DNA of 64,000 bases from Levilactobacillus wangkuiensis (GTDB lineage: Bacteria; Bacillota; Bacilli; Lactobacillales; Lactobacillaceae): NCBI RefSeq assembly GCF_016861605.1, contig NZ_BOLM01000012.1, positions 1 through 64,000 on the forward strand, in the 5' to 3' direction. Under the pieces are notes generated by a model, which did no database searches, was not told the origin of the DNA, and was given only the letters and a program-made list of their open reading frames with translations. Of this stretch, positions 46,724 through 55,203 are shown one piece after another. Both the position numbers and the translations under genes were made by a program. Position 1 is the stretch's first letter. Each line of letters opens with the position of its first letter.

Positions 46724-47656
46724 ATGAAGACTTGGCAAAAGGTCGTTGGTGGCGTGGCCGCACTGTCTGCGGTGGGGGCCGTGAGCGTGTTGGGTGCCGC
46801 GGCCGGCCTGTATTTATCGGCCACGCGGTCCTATGCCCGTAGCCGGCAACAGTCAAAGGAACGGGCCATCAGTGAAAATACGGCGGCCGACAACGTGTGG
46901 TACTTGCGGCACAATCCGGTTGAGTGGACGCAGACCAGTCAAGACGGCCTGTGTTTACGCGCGAGCTGGATTGCGGCGGACCAGCCGACGACCAAGGTCG
47001 CTATCCTGGCCCACGGGCTCGGTCACGCTCGGGAACAGATGATTCCCTGGGCGCGCGCCTTTCATGACTGGGGTTACGCAGTTTTGATGCCGGATGCTCG
47101 GGCACATGGCGAAAGTGACGGTCACACGATTGGCTATGGTTGGACGGACCGGCACGATTATCAGGGCTGGATCAACCAGGTGATCGCACAGAATGGGAAC
47201 GACAGTCAAATTGTCATGCTGGGCATCTCCATGGGCGCAGCGACCGTCATGGCCACTGCCGGGGAGAACCTGCCGGCCAACGTCAAGGCCATCATCGCTG
47301 ACTCGGGCTACGCGTCTGTCTTGGGCGAGGCCCGTTTCCGGATGCGGCACGAATTTCACGTGCCGACCCAGCCAACGCTAGCGATTGCCGACCAGTATTC
47401 CCGGTTGGGTGATTACCGCTTGGCGGACGGCGACATTGCCGGGCAGCTGAAGAAGAGTCAGATCCCCCTACTCCTGATTCAGGGCGCTAAGGATGAGACC
47501 GTGCCGATTGAAAATTTGGACTTACTTTACCAAGCAGCGGCCGGTCCCAAGCAGAAATACCGGGACCCGGATGCCGCCCACATTGCGACGCGGGAGGATG
47601 ATCCGGTGGCCTATGACCACTTGGTCGCGGATTTCTTAGCCCCATATATTAAATAG
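46724..47656 (+). CDS. Membrane-anchored alpha/beta hydrolase
   Basis: About 310 residues; GTG 46718, ATG 46721 and ATG 46724 are possible starts, no strong ribosome site. One N-terminal transmembrane segment (about 7-32) anchors it. Alpha/beta-hydrolase core: HGLG oxyanion region (AILAHGLGHAREQM), nucleophile Ser in LGISMGAATV, Asp in QGAKDETVP, His in DAAHIATRE. Same class as the YqkD/YfhR-like serine hydrolases; substrate unknown. Monocistronic, terminator downstream. Confidence 0.82.
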   Translation: MKTWQKVVGGVAALSAVGAVSVLGAAAGLYLSATRSYARSRQQSKERAISENTAADNVWYLRHNPVEWTQTSQDGLCLRASWIAADQPTTKVAILAHGLGHAREQMIPWARAFHDWGYAVLMPDARAHGESDGHTIGYGWTDRHDYQGWINQVIAQNGNDSQIVMLGISMGAATVMATAGENLPANVKAIIADSGYASVLGEARFRMRHEFHVPTQPTLAIADQYSRLGDYRLADGDIAGQLKKSQIPLLLIQGAKDETVPIENLDLLYQAAAGPKQKYRDPDAAHIATREDDPVAYDHLVADFLAPYIK

Positions 47657-47669
47657 AAAAATTTGTGTT

Positions 47670-47707
47670 GGACGTGTTTGCCCGTTGTTAGGGGAGCACG
47701 TCCTTTT
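47670..47707 (+). terminator. Terminator after the hydrolase gene
   Basis: GGACGTGTTTGCCC pairs imperfectly with GGGGAGCACGTCC, followed by T5. Confidence 0.75.
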
Positions 47708-47780
47708 TGCCATCAAATTTTGGGTTGACGCGCACCCCTTTCGGCGGTATTCTACGATTAATTTAATTTCAGTTTGGTTC

Positions 47781-47800
47781 GAGGTCCAGTGAGACCGGCC
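47781..47800 (+). promoter_or_regulatory. PyrR-binding-type hairpin in the pyrD leader
   Basis: GAGGTCCAGTGAGACCGGCC: the loop core TCCAGTGAGA resembles the conserved PyrR RNA recognition sequence (TCCAGAGAGG) and is closed by GGTC/GACC. It lies 43 nt before pyrD. No terminator is seen between them, so control may be at translation. Confidence 0.6.
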
Positions 47801-47842
47801 AAACGTTTTCAGCAAGACATTAACGTATCACGGGAGGATATT

Positions 47843-48763
47843 ATGTCGACAATTAGTGTGCAGTTACCCGGGCTTGATTTGAAGAACCCCATCATCCCAG
47901 CGAGTGGGACGGCGGCTTACGGTCAAGGCCTGGCCCAACAGTTTGATTTGAATGAACTAGGGGCGCTCGTGATTAAATCCACGACGTTAGAACCTCGAAC
48001 TGGCAACCCCAAGCCCAACGTGACGGAAACGCCGGCGGGGTGGATGAACGCCATCGGTCTGACCAATCCGGGCATTGAAGCCGTGATGGCGGACCGCTTA
48101 CCGTGGTTGGCCACGCACTACCCAGACCTGCCCATCATTGGCAGCGTGGCCGGCAGCACGTTTACCGAGTACGTGGCGGTGGCCCAACGGCTGACCCAAG
48201 CGTCCAACGTGCACGCCTTGGAGATCAACATTTCCTGTCCCAACGTGGCGGCCGGTGGATTAGCCTTTGGCACGGATCCCGAGTTGGTCCAAAATCTGGT
48301 CGCCCAAGTGGTGGCGGTGGCAACGAAGCCGGTCTACGTTAAATTAACGCCGAACGTGACGGACATCACGGTAATCGCCCAGGCAGCGGTCGCGGGTGGG
48401 GCCAGTGGCCTGACGATGATCAATACGCTGACTGGGCTCCAACTGGATTTAACCACGCGGCAACCGACCCTGAGTAACGGCACGGGTGGCTTGTCTGGCG
48501 CGGCAATTCATCCCTTAGCCGTCCGCATGGTTCACCAGGTGCGCGCCGTGACGGACGTGCCCATCATTGGGGTCGGCGGCGTCATGCGGCCGGAAGACGC
48601 TATCGAATTCTTCCTGGCGGGTGCCAACGCCGTGCAGGTCGGGGCGGCCACGTACGGCAACCCCTGCGCCTGTCGCGACATTGCCCGGGCATTACCGACA
48701 ACGCTGGCGAAATATCACTTGCCAGACCTGATGACGTTGACGCGGGAACAGAAAATTAGATGA
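47843..48763 (+). CDS. pyrD: Dihydroorotate dehydrogenase, class 1B-type catalytic subunit
   Basis: 306 residues from ATG 47843 (GGGAGGA upstream). FMN TIM barrel with catalytic Cys132 in EINISCPN (Cys base marks class 1), NPIIPASGTAAYG, KSTTLEPRTGNP, GGVMRPEDAIEFFLAGANAVQVG. It oxidises dihydroorotate to orotate in pyrimidine synthesis. The Cys and sequence type suit class 1B, which normally pairs with the PyrK electron-transfer subunit; no pyrK or other pyr gene is nearby. PyrR-type hairpin upstream, terminator downstream. Confidence 0.9.
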   Translation: MSTISVQLPGLDLKNPIIPASGTAAYGQGLAQQFDLNELGALVIKSTTLEPRTGNPKPNVTETPAGWMNAIGLTNPGIEAVMADRLPWLATHYPDLPIIGSVAGSTFTEYVAVAQRLTQASNVHALEINISCPNVAAGGLAFGTDPELVQNLVAQVVAVATKPVYVKLTPNVTDITVIAQAAVAGGASGLTMINTLTGLQLDLTTRQPTLSNGTGGLSGAAIHPLAVRMVHQVRAVTDVPIIGVGGVMRPEDAIEFFLAGANAVQVGAATYGNPCACRDIARALPTTLAKYHLPDLMTLTREQKIR

Positions 48764-48771
48764 AAATAAGG

Positions 48772-48813
48772 CAGTGGTCTCAGAAATCTTCAGAATTTCT
48801 GAGACCACTTTTT
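48772..48813 (+). terminator. Terminator after pyrD
   Basis: AGTGGTCTCAGAAAT pairs with ATTTCTGAGACCACT, then T5. One of the strongest terminators in the window. Confidence 0.9.
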
Positions 48814-49052
48814 AATTTGCGAAAAAAATAGAATTTGCGTGGCGTTGCGAAAAGGTTATTTATATAACAATCGGAAAGATTAGAACATGTCTCATTGTTT
48901 TTTAATGAACTAAGGCTTACACTGAGTTAATGTTTATAAATTTTTATCTTAACAAATGCTGCGATTGCGCGTTAAAACTATGAATTGTGGTTCTAAGATA
49001 CAAGTCGCAGACGAAATGAAAATGAGAATAACAGAACCTGAGGATGGTGCGT

Positions 49053-50300
49053 ATGATTAATGTCTTAAAGAACAGATCGGTCGAGGTTCTATCCTTGGCG
49101 AATATCTTTGAAACCTTAGGGGTTAGTATCTTCAATATTGTTTTACTGACGTATGCGAAGACCTACGCTAATCCAGCGATTATGGTGTCAGTTGTTTCGA
49201 TTGCCACCGTGGTGCCAGGGACTCTGGGATTTGTGATTGGCTTTTTAGCGGATCATGTCATCCACAAAGATCGTATGCTGGTTTTGACCAAGGTGATTCA
49301 AGCCGGGTTGTATCTGGTATTGGCCCTGGTGATTGATGCACGCACACTGGTGGTCTTTACGGTTGTCGTGGCCATTAACTTAGTCTCGGATTGTTTGGGA
49401 TTTCTGAGTAGCAGTCTACGTTTGCCAGTTATTCGCGAACGGGTAGCCAGAGATGACCGCCAGCAAGTTTTAGGGTTAAACCAGAGTATTGCTTCTCTCT
49501 TACAACCGGTTGGCCAGTCGATTGGGGTTTTCGTGCTCGCAGCGACGCATGATTACGCGCTGGCTGCTTTGATTAATGCTGGGACATTTCTTATTGCAGC
49601 GCTGATTCTCTTCATTGGGCGGCGGGCCATTCACATCGCACCGGCTGTTATTCCACAACCGCAGACTGAGACGGTGAAGGGCCCCAGCCTGTGGCAAAAA
49701 ATGAGTACGATTTTAGGCCAGTCTTCAGGAGTCAGCATCATCCGTCTATTAGTGGCAGTGGTGATTGTCAATGCAGTGGGGGCTAGTGTGGATGCAGTGA
49801 TTAACCTCTACTTGTTGGATCAGGGTAAAGCAACTGGGCTGCCGTTTGGCGTTGCCATTTTGATTGTGAACATTTTGTTTGTCATTGGTACTGTATTGGG
49901 CAGTACGCTGCGGTTGAAGTTTCTTGACCGCCAGTCGTTCAAGCTAGTGATGGTGGAAACGATTGCGGTGATGGTCGTCCTTTACCTGAATTTCTTATGG
50001 ATTCAAAATTATGCGCTACTGGCGATTTTGATGTTCGCCATTGCGTTTGGCTTGGGCAACATGAACCCCAAACTCTATGCGCAGGTAATTAGTATTGCCG
50101 ACCAGAACTTGGTGGGAACCATCTTCGGCACGGTCAGTTCGCTGGTCACGGTAGCCGCACCGGTCGGGAGTGTCGGCATCGTTTTGATTTACAACGCGGT
50201 TTCGCCAGCCGCCGCGTACTGGGTGTCGATTATGATTTTGGTGCTGGGGACGGCGATTTTATTGACCGGTAAATCAACCAAGCCAGCAGAGACGGTTTAG
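49053..50300 (+). CDS. Major facilitator superfamily transporter
   Basis: 415 residues; ATG 49053 is preferred (GAGG 9 nt upstream); ATG 49044 is in frame. About 12 hydrophobic segments; the MFS motif appears as FLADHVIHKDRMLVLTK after helix 2. Resembles MefE/enterobactin-exporter-like MFS proteins; substrate unknown. Base composition is less GC-rich than the surrounding genes and the upstream 48814-49052 stretch is AT-rich, hinting at acquisition. No ORF or clear promoter is seen in that stretch. Confidence 0.8.
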   Translation: MINVLKNRSVEVLSLANIFETLGVSIFNIVLLTYAKTYANPAIMVSVVSIATVVPGTLGFVIGFLADHVIHKDRMLVLTKVIQAGLYLVLALVIDARTLVVFTVVVAINLVSDCLGFLSSSLRLPVIRERVARDDRQQVLGLNQSIASLLQPVGQSIGVFVLAATHDYALAALINAGTFLIAALILFIGRRAIHIAPAVIPQPQTETVKGPSLWQKMSTILGQSSGVSIIRLLVAVVIVNAVGASVDAVINLYLLDQGKATGLPFGVAILIVNILFVIGTVLGSTLRLKFLDRQSFKLVMVETIAVMVVLYLNFLWIQNYALLAILMFAIAFGLGNMNPKLYAQVISIADQNLVGTIFGTVSSLVTVAAPVGSVGIVLIYNAVSPAAAYWVSIMILVLGTAILLTGKSTKPAETV

Positions 50301-50385
50301 GTACGCTCAGTTCAAGGAACCCTCAGTAGGTGTGCTTGGTTTTGAGTGGTCAGATTAGCAGAATTCTTCTATAGAGTAATCACCG

Positions 50386-50414
50386 AGTCAGTCCACCAAC
50401 TGGGCTGGCTTTTT
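50386..50414 (+). terminator. Terminator after the MFS gene
   Basis: AGTCAGTCCA / CTGGGCTGGCT stem with a small loop, then T5. Confidence 0.7.
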
Positions 50415-50453
50415 ACATTTGTGCAAAGTTTCCACCCCGTCGCTCGAAAGCTG

Positions 50454-50506
50454 TTGACAAGTTTTCAATTTCTGGTAAACTACTAAACGGTAATCATTAC
50501 TGTTTA
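50454..50506 (+). promoter_or_regulatory. Promoter and Zur-type operator of the metal ABC transporter operon
   Basis: -35 TTGACA (50454-50459), 16 nt, -10 TAAACT (50476-50481), then the near-palindrome TAAACGGTAATCATTACTG (with TTTA, 50484-50506), which matches the Gram-positive Zur box core TCGTAATNATTACGA at most positions. Zinc-dependent repression is predicted. The leader from here to the first ATG is over 400 nt and contains an R1b repeat. Confidence 0.78.
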
Positions 50507-50675
50507 CATAAAAATATGTGTGTTTAAACGTTCTGGTTAGTATGCCTATTCATGTCAGAATAATAATCATGCGAATAGTTAGTTTGCCTACACGTTGCCT
50601 AGTGTTTCCGACCTAATGGTGAAGAATAGCGCCAGAGTTTAAGCGACACTTGACGCTGTTTCTTGATTGGTGCAC

Positions 50676-50868
50676 CACCGTAGCCGCAGGCAGCCAGGGA
50701 TGGAGTCAGCTGTGTCGATGGTGTTAACGGCTGTCCTTTGGCCGTTTACAGCATGGGACGACTTGAGAGACTGCTGAACTTTGGCAGGCTTTCAAGCGAG
50801 GTGGAAGCCCGCTCTTTGGCTGGAACCGGGCCCCACAGCAGGCGGAATCCCTGGAGGCCGGAGGCGAC
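50676..50868 (+). repeat. R1b structured repeat in the transporter-operon leader
   Basis: Basal pairing CAGGGAT / ATCCCTG; constant motifs CAGCTGTGTCGATGG, CATGGGAC, CCCCACAGCAGG; hairpin 1 TTAACGGC/GCCGTTTA; hairpin 2 CTTGAGAGACTGC/GCAGGCTTTCAAG. Outer ends match the 42.7-kb copy rather than ordinary R1. Confidence 0.82.
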
Positions 50869-50939
50869 CAAGTTATATCTGGTTTCCAGTGGTGATCAAT
50901 GTTAACGACAAAGTAACGAATATAAAAAATGAAGTAAAG

Positions 50940-51872
50940 ATGGGGATGACGGACTTGCGAAAACAAATAGGACGACTGAAAGGCCACCGGTGGCTAGCAC
51001 TGGTGGTCAGTTTGGTGGCGGTTTTCACCTTGGCGGGGTGCCAAGCGACGACCCAGCCCAAGCAGTCCGGCAAAATCAACGTGGTGGCGACGCTGGGCTT
51101 TTATGGCGAGGCGGCGGAAGCCATTTTAGGTGAGCAAGGCAACGTCCACACGATTATCAACAGTCCCAGCATCGACGCCGAGAGTTATGAGCCGGACGTG
51201 AAGACGGCTAAGCTGGTCGCTAAGGCCAACGTGGTGGTTGAGAATGGTCTGGGCTATGACAGCTGGATGGACCGCGTGGTGGCCGCCAATGAGGGCTCTG
51301 GGACGCAGACCTTGTCGATTGGCAAACTCATGGGCAAGGCCACGGGGGACAATCCCCATCTGTGGTCGGACCCGACCGTGATGATGCAGGTCACGCAGCG
51401 GTTGGTTACCCAGTTCAGCCGCATCTCACCTAAGCACGCAGCCGATTTCAAACGCCGCGGCGCCGCCTACGAGAAGCAACTGGCCGTGTTAACGAAAACG
51501 GCCAAGCAAATCAAGCGCCAGGCCCATGGCCAGAAGGTTGCCGTGAGTGAGCCGGTCTTTGATCTGGCGTTGACTGCGATGGGCTATCAGGTCAGCGACG
51601 GTCATTTTGCCCAATCCATCGAGGAGGACAGTGACCCGACTCCGGCCGACATCACCCAATTACAGAAGCAAATCAAGCACCATCAAATTGCCTTTTTCGT
51701 GGAGAATACCCAAAACTCCAGCAAAAACGTGACCGCCATGGTCCAGCTCGCCCATAAGTACCACGTGCCCGTGGTCCAGGTGACGGAGACCATGCCGACC
51801 CACCAAACGTACCGAACCTGGATGCTGCAACAGTATCGCCAGGTCCAACGGATTCAGGAGGAGAATCGCTAA
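50940..51872 (+). CDS. znuA: Metal ABC transporter substrate-binding lipoprotein (ZnuA-like) with altered ligands
   Basis: 310 residues (ATG 50940 or 50946). Signal peptide with lipobox LAGC (LVAVFTLAGCQA), then a cluster A-I binding protein fold. Aligned with ZnuA/TroA/PsaA, the four ligand positions are E81 (IDAESYEP, usually DPHxYEP), H140 (DNPHLW), E204 (VSEPVF; Glu in PsaA, His in ZnuA) and E255 (FVENTQ). Replacement of the first His by Glu is unusual and the His-rich loop is absent. The Zur-type operator implies zinc, but the ligand set is not the standard zinc one. Stop overlaps the znuC start. Confidence 0.85.
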   Translation: MGMTDLRKQIGRLKGHRWLALVVSLVAVFTLAGCQATTQPKQSGKINVVATLGFYGEAAEAILGEQGNVHTIINSPSIDAESYEPDVKTAKLVAKANVVVENGLGYDSWMDRVVAANEGSGTQTLSIGKLMGKATGDNPHLWSDPTVMMQVTQRLVTQFSRISPKHAADFKRRGAAYEKQLAVLTKTAKQIKRQAHGQKVAVSEPVFDLALTAMGYQVSDGHFAQSIEEDSDPTPADITQLQKQIKHHQIAFFVENTQNSSKNVTAMVQLAHKYHVPVVQVTETMPTHQTYRTWMLQQYRQVQRIQEENR

Positions 51873-52573
51873 TGACGGAACCAGCCATTTTAAAACTTGA
51901 AAATTTAGGCGTGACTTTCCCCAATCACCCGGTGTTCACCGACCTTAACCTGACGATTCATCAGGGGGAGTTCTGGAGCATTGTCGGGAAAAATGGGGTC
52001 GGGAAGACTACGCTGATGCGCGCCATCCTACACCAATTACACCCAACGACGGGGAAGGTCTCCTACCTGCCCAATGCCGGTGGGGTGAAGATCGGTTACG
52101 TCCCGCAATTTCGCAACATCGACAGCGATTATCCCTTGACTATCAAGGACTTCGTGGGGCTCAACCTGACCGGCTGGAAGTGGCCGTGGTTGTCCCGCAA
52201 GGAGCACGTGGAAATCGAACACATTTTAGCGGAAACGGGACTGACGAAATTGGCAAAGCGGCCAATCGGCCAGGCGTCCGGCGGGGAGCGGCAGAAGGCC
52301 TACCTCGCGCAGGCGTTGGTGGAATCGCCGAACCTGTTGATTTTAGACGAATCGACGGCCAGTCTGGACCCGGTTACCAAGACCGAGTTGCTGGACCTGG
52401 TCATCGAGTTGAATCAGCGGCTCCATCTGACCGTGCTCTTCGTGACGCATGATATTCCGATGGCCCGTAAGTATAGTTCGCAATACCTGATGTTAACGCC
52501 AGCCGGCGCCGAACAGGGCCCCATCAGTGGCTTGACGCAGGAAAAGGTCTGGGAGGGCGAGAAGAATGTTTAG
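51872..52573 (+). CDS. znuC: Metal ABC transporter ATP-binding protein
   Basis: 233 residues. Walker A VGKNGVGKTTLM, signature ASGGERQKAYLAQAL, Walker B LLILDEST, H-loop VTHDIPM. It energises import of the metal delivered by the upstream lipoprotein. The ATG overlaps the znuA stop by one base; the end overlaps the permease gene by 8 bases, so the three genes form a tight operon. Confidence 0.92.
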   Translation: MTEPAILKLENLGVTFPNHPVFTDLNLTIHQGEFWSIVGKNGVGKTTLMRAILHQLHPTTGKVSYLPNAGGVKIGYVPQFRNIDSDYPLTIKDFVGLNLTGWKWPWLSRKEHVEIEHILAETGLTKLAKRPIGQASGGERQKAYLAQALVESPNLLILDESTASLDPVTKTELLDLVIELNQRLHLTVLFVTHDIPMARKYSSQYLMLTPAGAEQGPISGLTQEKVWEGEKNV

Positions 52574-53363
52574 TTATGAATTTATGCGCAACGCCTTCGC
52601 GGCCGGCACCATCATCGCCATCATCTGCGGTATCATGGGCGTCTTCGTGATTGCCCGGAACATGTCATTCTTGACGCATACGTTGTCTGAAATTGGCTTC
52701 TCCGGCGCGGCCTTCGGGGTCTTCGCTGGGTGGGCACCACTGAATGGGATGCTCCTGTTCACGGTCATCAGCTCGGTCATCGTGGGTCAGTTGAGTGCCC
52801 GCAGTGAACGGCGTGAAGCGGCCACCAGTGCCATTTCCGCACTGTTTATTGGGTTAGGAATTTTGTTCCTGTCACTCGCCAACAAAAACGCGAGCTACGC
52901 CACCAGCATCCTGTTCGGGAGCGTCATCGGCATCAGTGCCAGTGATGTCCAGCAAATGTTGTGGCTGTCGATACTGGTCCTGATCATCGTGTTCGTGATT
53001 TACCGGTTCCTGAAATTTGATTCGTTCGACCACACCGGTGCCCGGGTCAAGGGACTGTGGACCAACACACTGTCCATCACGTTCTTGGTTCTGGTCGCGC
53101 TGAGTGTCAGTGTCGCGGCCCAAATCGTGGGTTCCCTGTTGATTTTCATCCTGTTGACATTACCAGCCGCAACGGCGAAATACTTCGCCCACACGGTAGG
53201 TGGCATGATGATCTTAGCGGTCGGCTTAGCCTTGATTGGTGTCTGGGCAGGCTTAACGCTGAGTTACGTGACCAACTACCCGGTTTCGTTCTTCATCGCC
53301 GCCATTGAAGCCGTTTTTTACTTCTTGGCGTTGGGCTGGCAGAAGCTGCAGACAGCGGAATAG
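52566..53363 (+). CDS. znuB: Metal ABC transporter permease
   Basis: 265 residues, eight or so transmembrane helices of the ABC-3 family (ZnuB/MntB/TroC type): FAAGTIIAIICGIMGVFVIARNMSFLTHTLSEIGFSGAAFG at the N-terminus is typical. Membrane channel of the metal importer. Last gene of the operon; an R3 repeat begins right after the stop. Confidence 0.92.
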   Translation: MFSYEFMRNAFAAGTIIAIICGIMGVFVIARNMSFLTHTLSEIGFSGAAFGVFAGWAPLNGMLLFTVISSVIVGQLSARSERREAATSAISALFIGLGILFLSLANKNASYATSILFGSVIGISASDVQQMLWLSILVLIIVFVIYRFLKFDSFDHTGARVKGLWTNTLSITFLVLVALSVSVAAQIVGSLLIFILLTLPAATAKYFAHTVGGMMILAVGLALIGVWAGLTLSYVTNYPVSFFIAAIEAVFYFLALGWQKLQTAE

Positions 53364-53712
53364 AGTGCGGAACGAGCCGCTTAGACTCTGAGCATTAACG
53401 TGGCTAAGGGAATATCCCCGGGCCTGGGATATTTTCTTAGCCGGGTTAAGCGCAGGAGTCTGGCTCGTGTAGCACGTTTCAGAGGACGCCAGGACCGAAA
53501 GATGTTCCGTGTAGAACAAGATTAACGAACTAAGTAAGTCTAAGTTTAGGGTGAAGTCTGAGGCTTGGGTCGTTTTCGTTACGCTGTTAAGCGGAACCAG
53601 TTGCCCCACGGAACACGTTTCAGAGGACGCCAGGACCGAAAGGTGTTCCGTGTAGAACCAGAGAAATGATTTAAAACAATCTGGATGGAATGCTTGGGTC
53701 ATTGCTTAGTCT
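53364..53712 (+). repeat. R3 structured repeat, full plus partial copy
   Basis: Full unit 53364-53520: outer helix GAGCCGCTTAGACTCT / AGGAGTCTGGCTCG, long hairpin TTAACGTGGCTAAGGGAATA / TATTTTCTTAGCCGGGTTAA, then ACGTTTCAGAGGACGCCAGG. A partial second unit (about 53575-53660) repeats the 3' half, and AACAATCTGGATGGAATG with CTTGGGTCATTG (53676-53706) matches the R3 flank at 57.9 kb. The first hairpin may also terminate the znu operon. 53713-53963 shows nothing else. Confidence 0.8.
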
Positions 53713-53963
53713 GAATTGAACGTAGCTCTCGGGCTGAAACTCATTTCCAAACTAGGACAAAGCAATCCAATTTCTATCTATGGAGCAACCAAATAAATTA
53801 AGTTAAAACCAAAGAGTTGGCCAAACCGGTCAGCTCTTTTTTCGAGGACGCTATTAATCACAAATCAGCTAAAAATTTTGACGGCGAATCAAACTTACAA
53901 TTTACAAAAGCTAATCAACAACCTGGGAATCAACCCCACCTAAAATCACAAAGACAACTGTCA

Positions 53964-54145
53964 GTGACCAGAGGCGGGTCAAGCAGACCAGCTGTGTCGG
54001 CGGTCTTAGCTGAGGTTTCCCACTCAGCTTAGCCCGCGGGACAACCTTTGAGACCGCTTTTTGGCTCAAAGTTGAGGTGGAAGCCCGCTTCACAGGCTGG
54101 AACCGGCCCCACAGCAGGGCTGCTTGAACCCGCCGTCGGGAACGA
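53964..54145 (+). repeat. R1 structured intergenic repeat
   Basis: Starts GTGACCAGAGG; hairpin 1 TTAGCTGAG/CTCAGCTTA; hairpin 2 CCTTTGAGACC/GGCTCAAAGT; ends CCGTCGGGAACG. The left end GGCGGGTCAAGCAGACC and the complement of the right end GGCGGGTTCAAGCAGCCC are near-identical, showing terminal inverted repeats. Confidence 0.87.
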
Positions 54146-54279
54146 ACTTAACAGTCAGTCCAGTAATTTGGAAGGTGGCGTAGACCAATCACCCAACAAA
54201 ATCGTCAAAAACATGGAAAATATCCACCCGATTTCTTAAATTTCCGCAAGTAATGTGAATTCTCACGAAAATGTAACGA

Positions 54280-54294
54280 AAAACCCGAACATTT
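54280..54294 (+). promoter_or_regulatory. Candidate PurBox upstream of purR
   Basis: AAAACCCGAACATTT resembles the Gram-positive PurBox (AWWWCCGAACWWT) with one mismatch, 54 nt before the purR start; autoregulation is likely. TATGCT at 54294-54299 could be the -10. A second inverted box is not obvious. Confidence 0.5.
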
Positions 54295-54347
54295 ATGCTA
54301 AAATTGGCTTTACAATTAACTCTAAAGAAATAGTTGAGGTGAAGAAG

Positions 54348-55187
54348 TTGAAAGTCAGAAGAAGTGACCGGTTGGTTGATATGACCCGGTATTTGTTGGA
54401 ACGGCCGCATCAATTAGTCTCATTGACATTTTTTGCAGCGCGCTACGAGTCGGCTAAGTCTTCCATTAGTGAAGACCTGACCATTTTGAAACGCACCTTC
54501 CAAGCACGGGGGACGGGTCTCTTGGAGACGGTTCCCGGCGCTGCCGGTGGGGCGCGATTCATTCCCTACATTTTGCGGGAAGAAGCCGAACAATTTGTTG
54601 ATGAAATGCGGACCGAACTGTCCGAAGCTGACCGCTACCTGCCAGGGGGCTACGTTTACATGTCCGATATCCTGGGGCGGCCCTCAGCTTTGCGTCAGAT
54701 TGGGCGGATCTTAGCGACCCAGTACTTGAATCAAAATGTGGACGTCGTTGTGACGGTTGCCACGAAGGGAATTCCGTTGGCACAGAGTGTTGCCAACTAC
54801 CTGAACGTGCCATTTGTCATCGTGCGTCATGATTCACAAATCACGGAAGGCTCGACCGTCAGTGTGAACTACGTGTCCGGCTCAACCAAGCGCATCGAGC
54901 GGATGGCCCTGTCGAAGCGCAGTGTGAAGCCAAACTCACGCGTGTTGATCGTCGACGATTACATGAAGGGTGGCGGGACCGTTGGTGGTCTGCGCTCCTT
55001 GGTCGATGAATTCGATTCACAATTGGCTGGCGTGGCCGTCTTTGCCGAAGGCGATTTTGCCGGGCAACGGACCGTTAGCAAGTACACGTCGTTATTGAAG
55101 ATTCAGACGGCGGACGAACAGATTCGCGTTTCACAAGGGAACTACTTGACCCAAATCTTTGGCGACGAAAATTCCCAATTAAATTAG
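54348..55187 (+). CDS. purR: Pur operon repressor PurR
   Basis: 279 residues from TTG 54348 (GAGGTG at 54335-54340). N-terminal winged helix (RSDRLVDMTRYLLERPHQLVSLTFFAARYESAKSSISEDL) followed by a PRT-fold domain with the PRPP loop RVLIVDDYMKGGGTVGG. PRPP is the effector that releases PurR from PurBox DNA. It stands two genes ahead of prs, which makes PRPP, so ligand and sensor are encoded together. A longer reading from ATG 54255 adds about 30 residues with no ribosome site. Confidence 0.93.
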   Translation: MKVRRSDRLVDMTRYLLERPHQLVSLTFFAARYESAKSSISEDLTILKRTFQARGTGLLETVPGAAGGARFIPYILREEAEQFVDEMRTELSEADRYLPGGYVYMSDILGRPSALRQIGRILATQYLNQNVDVVVTVATKGIPLAQSVANYLNVPFVIVRHDSQITEGSTVSVNYVSGSTKRIERMALSKRSVKPNSRVLIVDDYMKGGGTVGGLRSLVDEFDSQLAGVAVFAEGDFAGQRTVSKYTSLLKIQTADEQIRVSQGNYLTQIFGDENSQLN

Positions 55188-55203
55188 CTAGGAGATATTT
55201 GGA

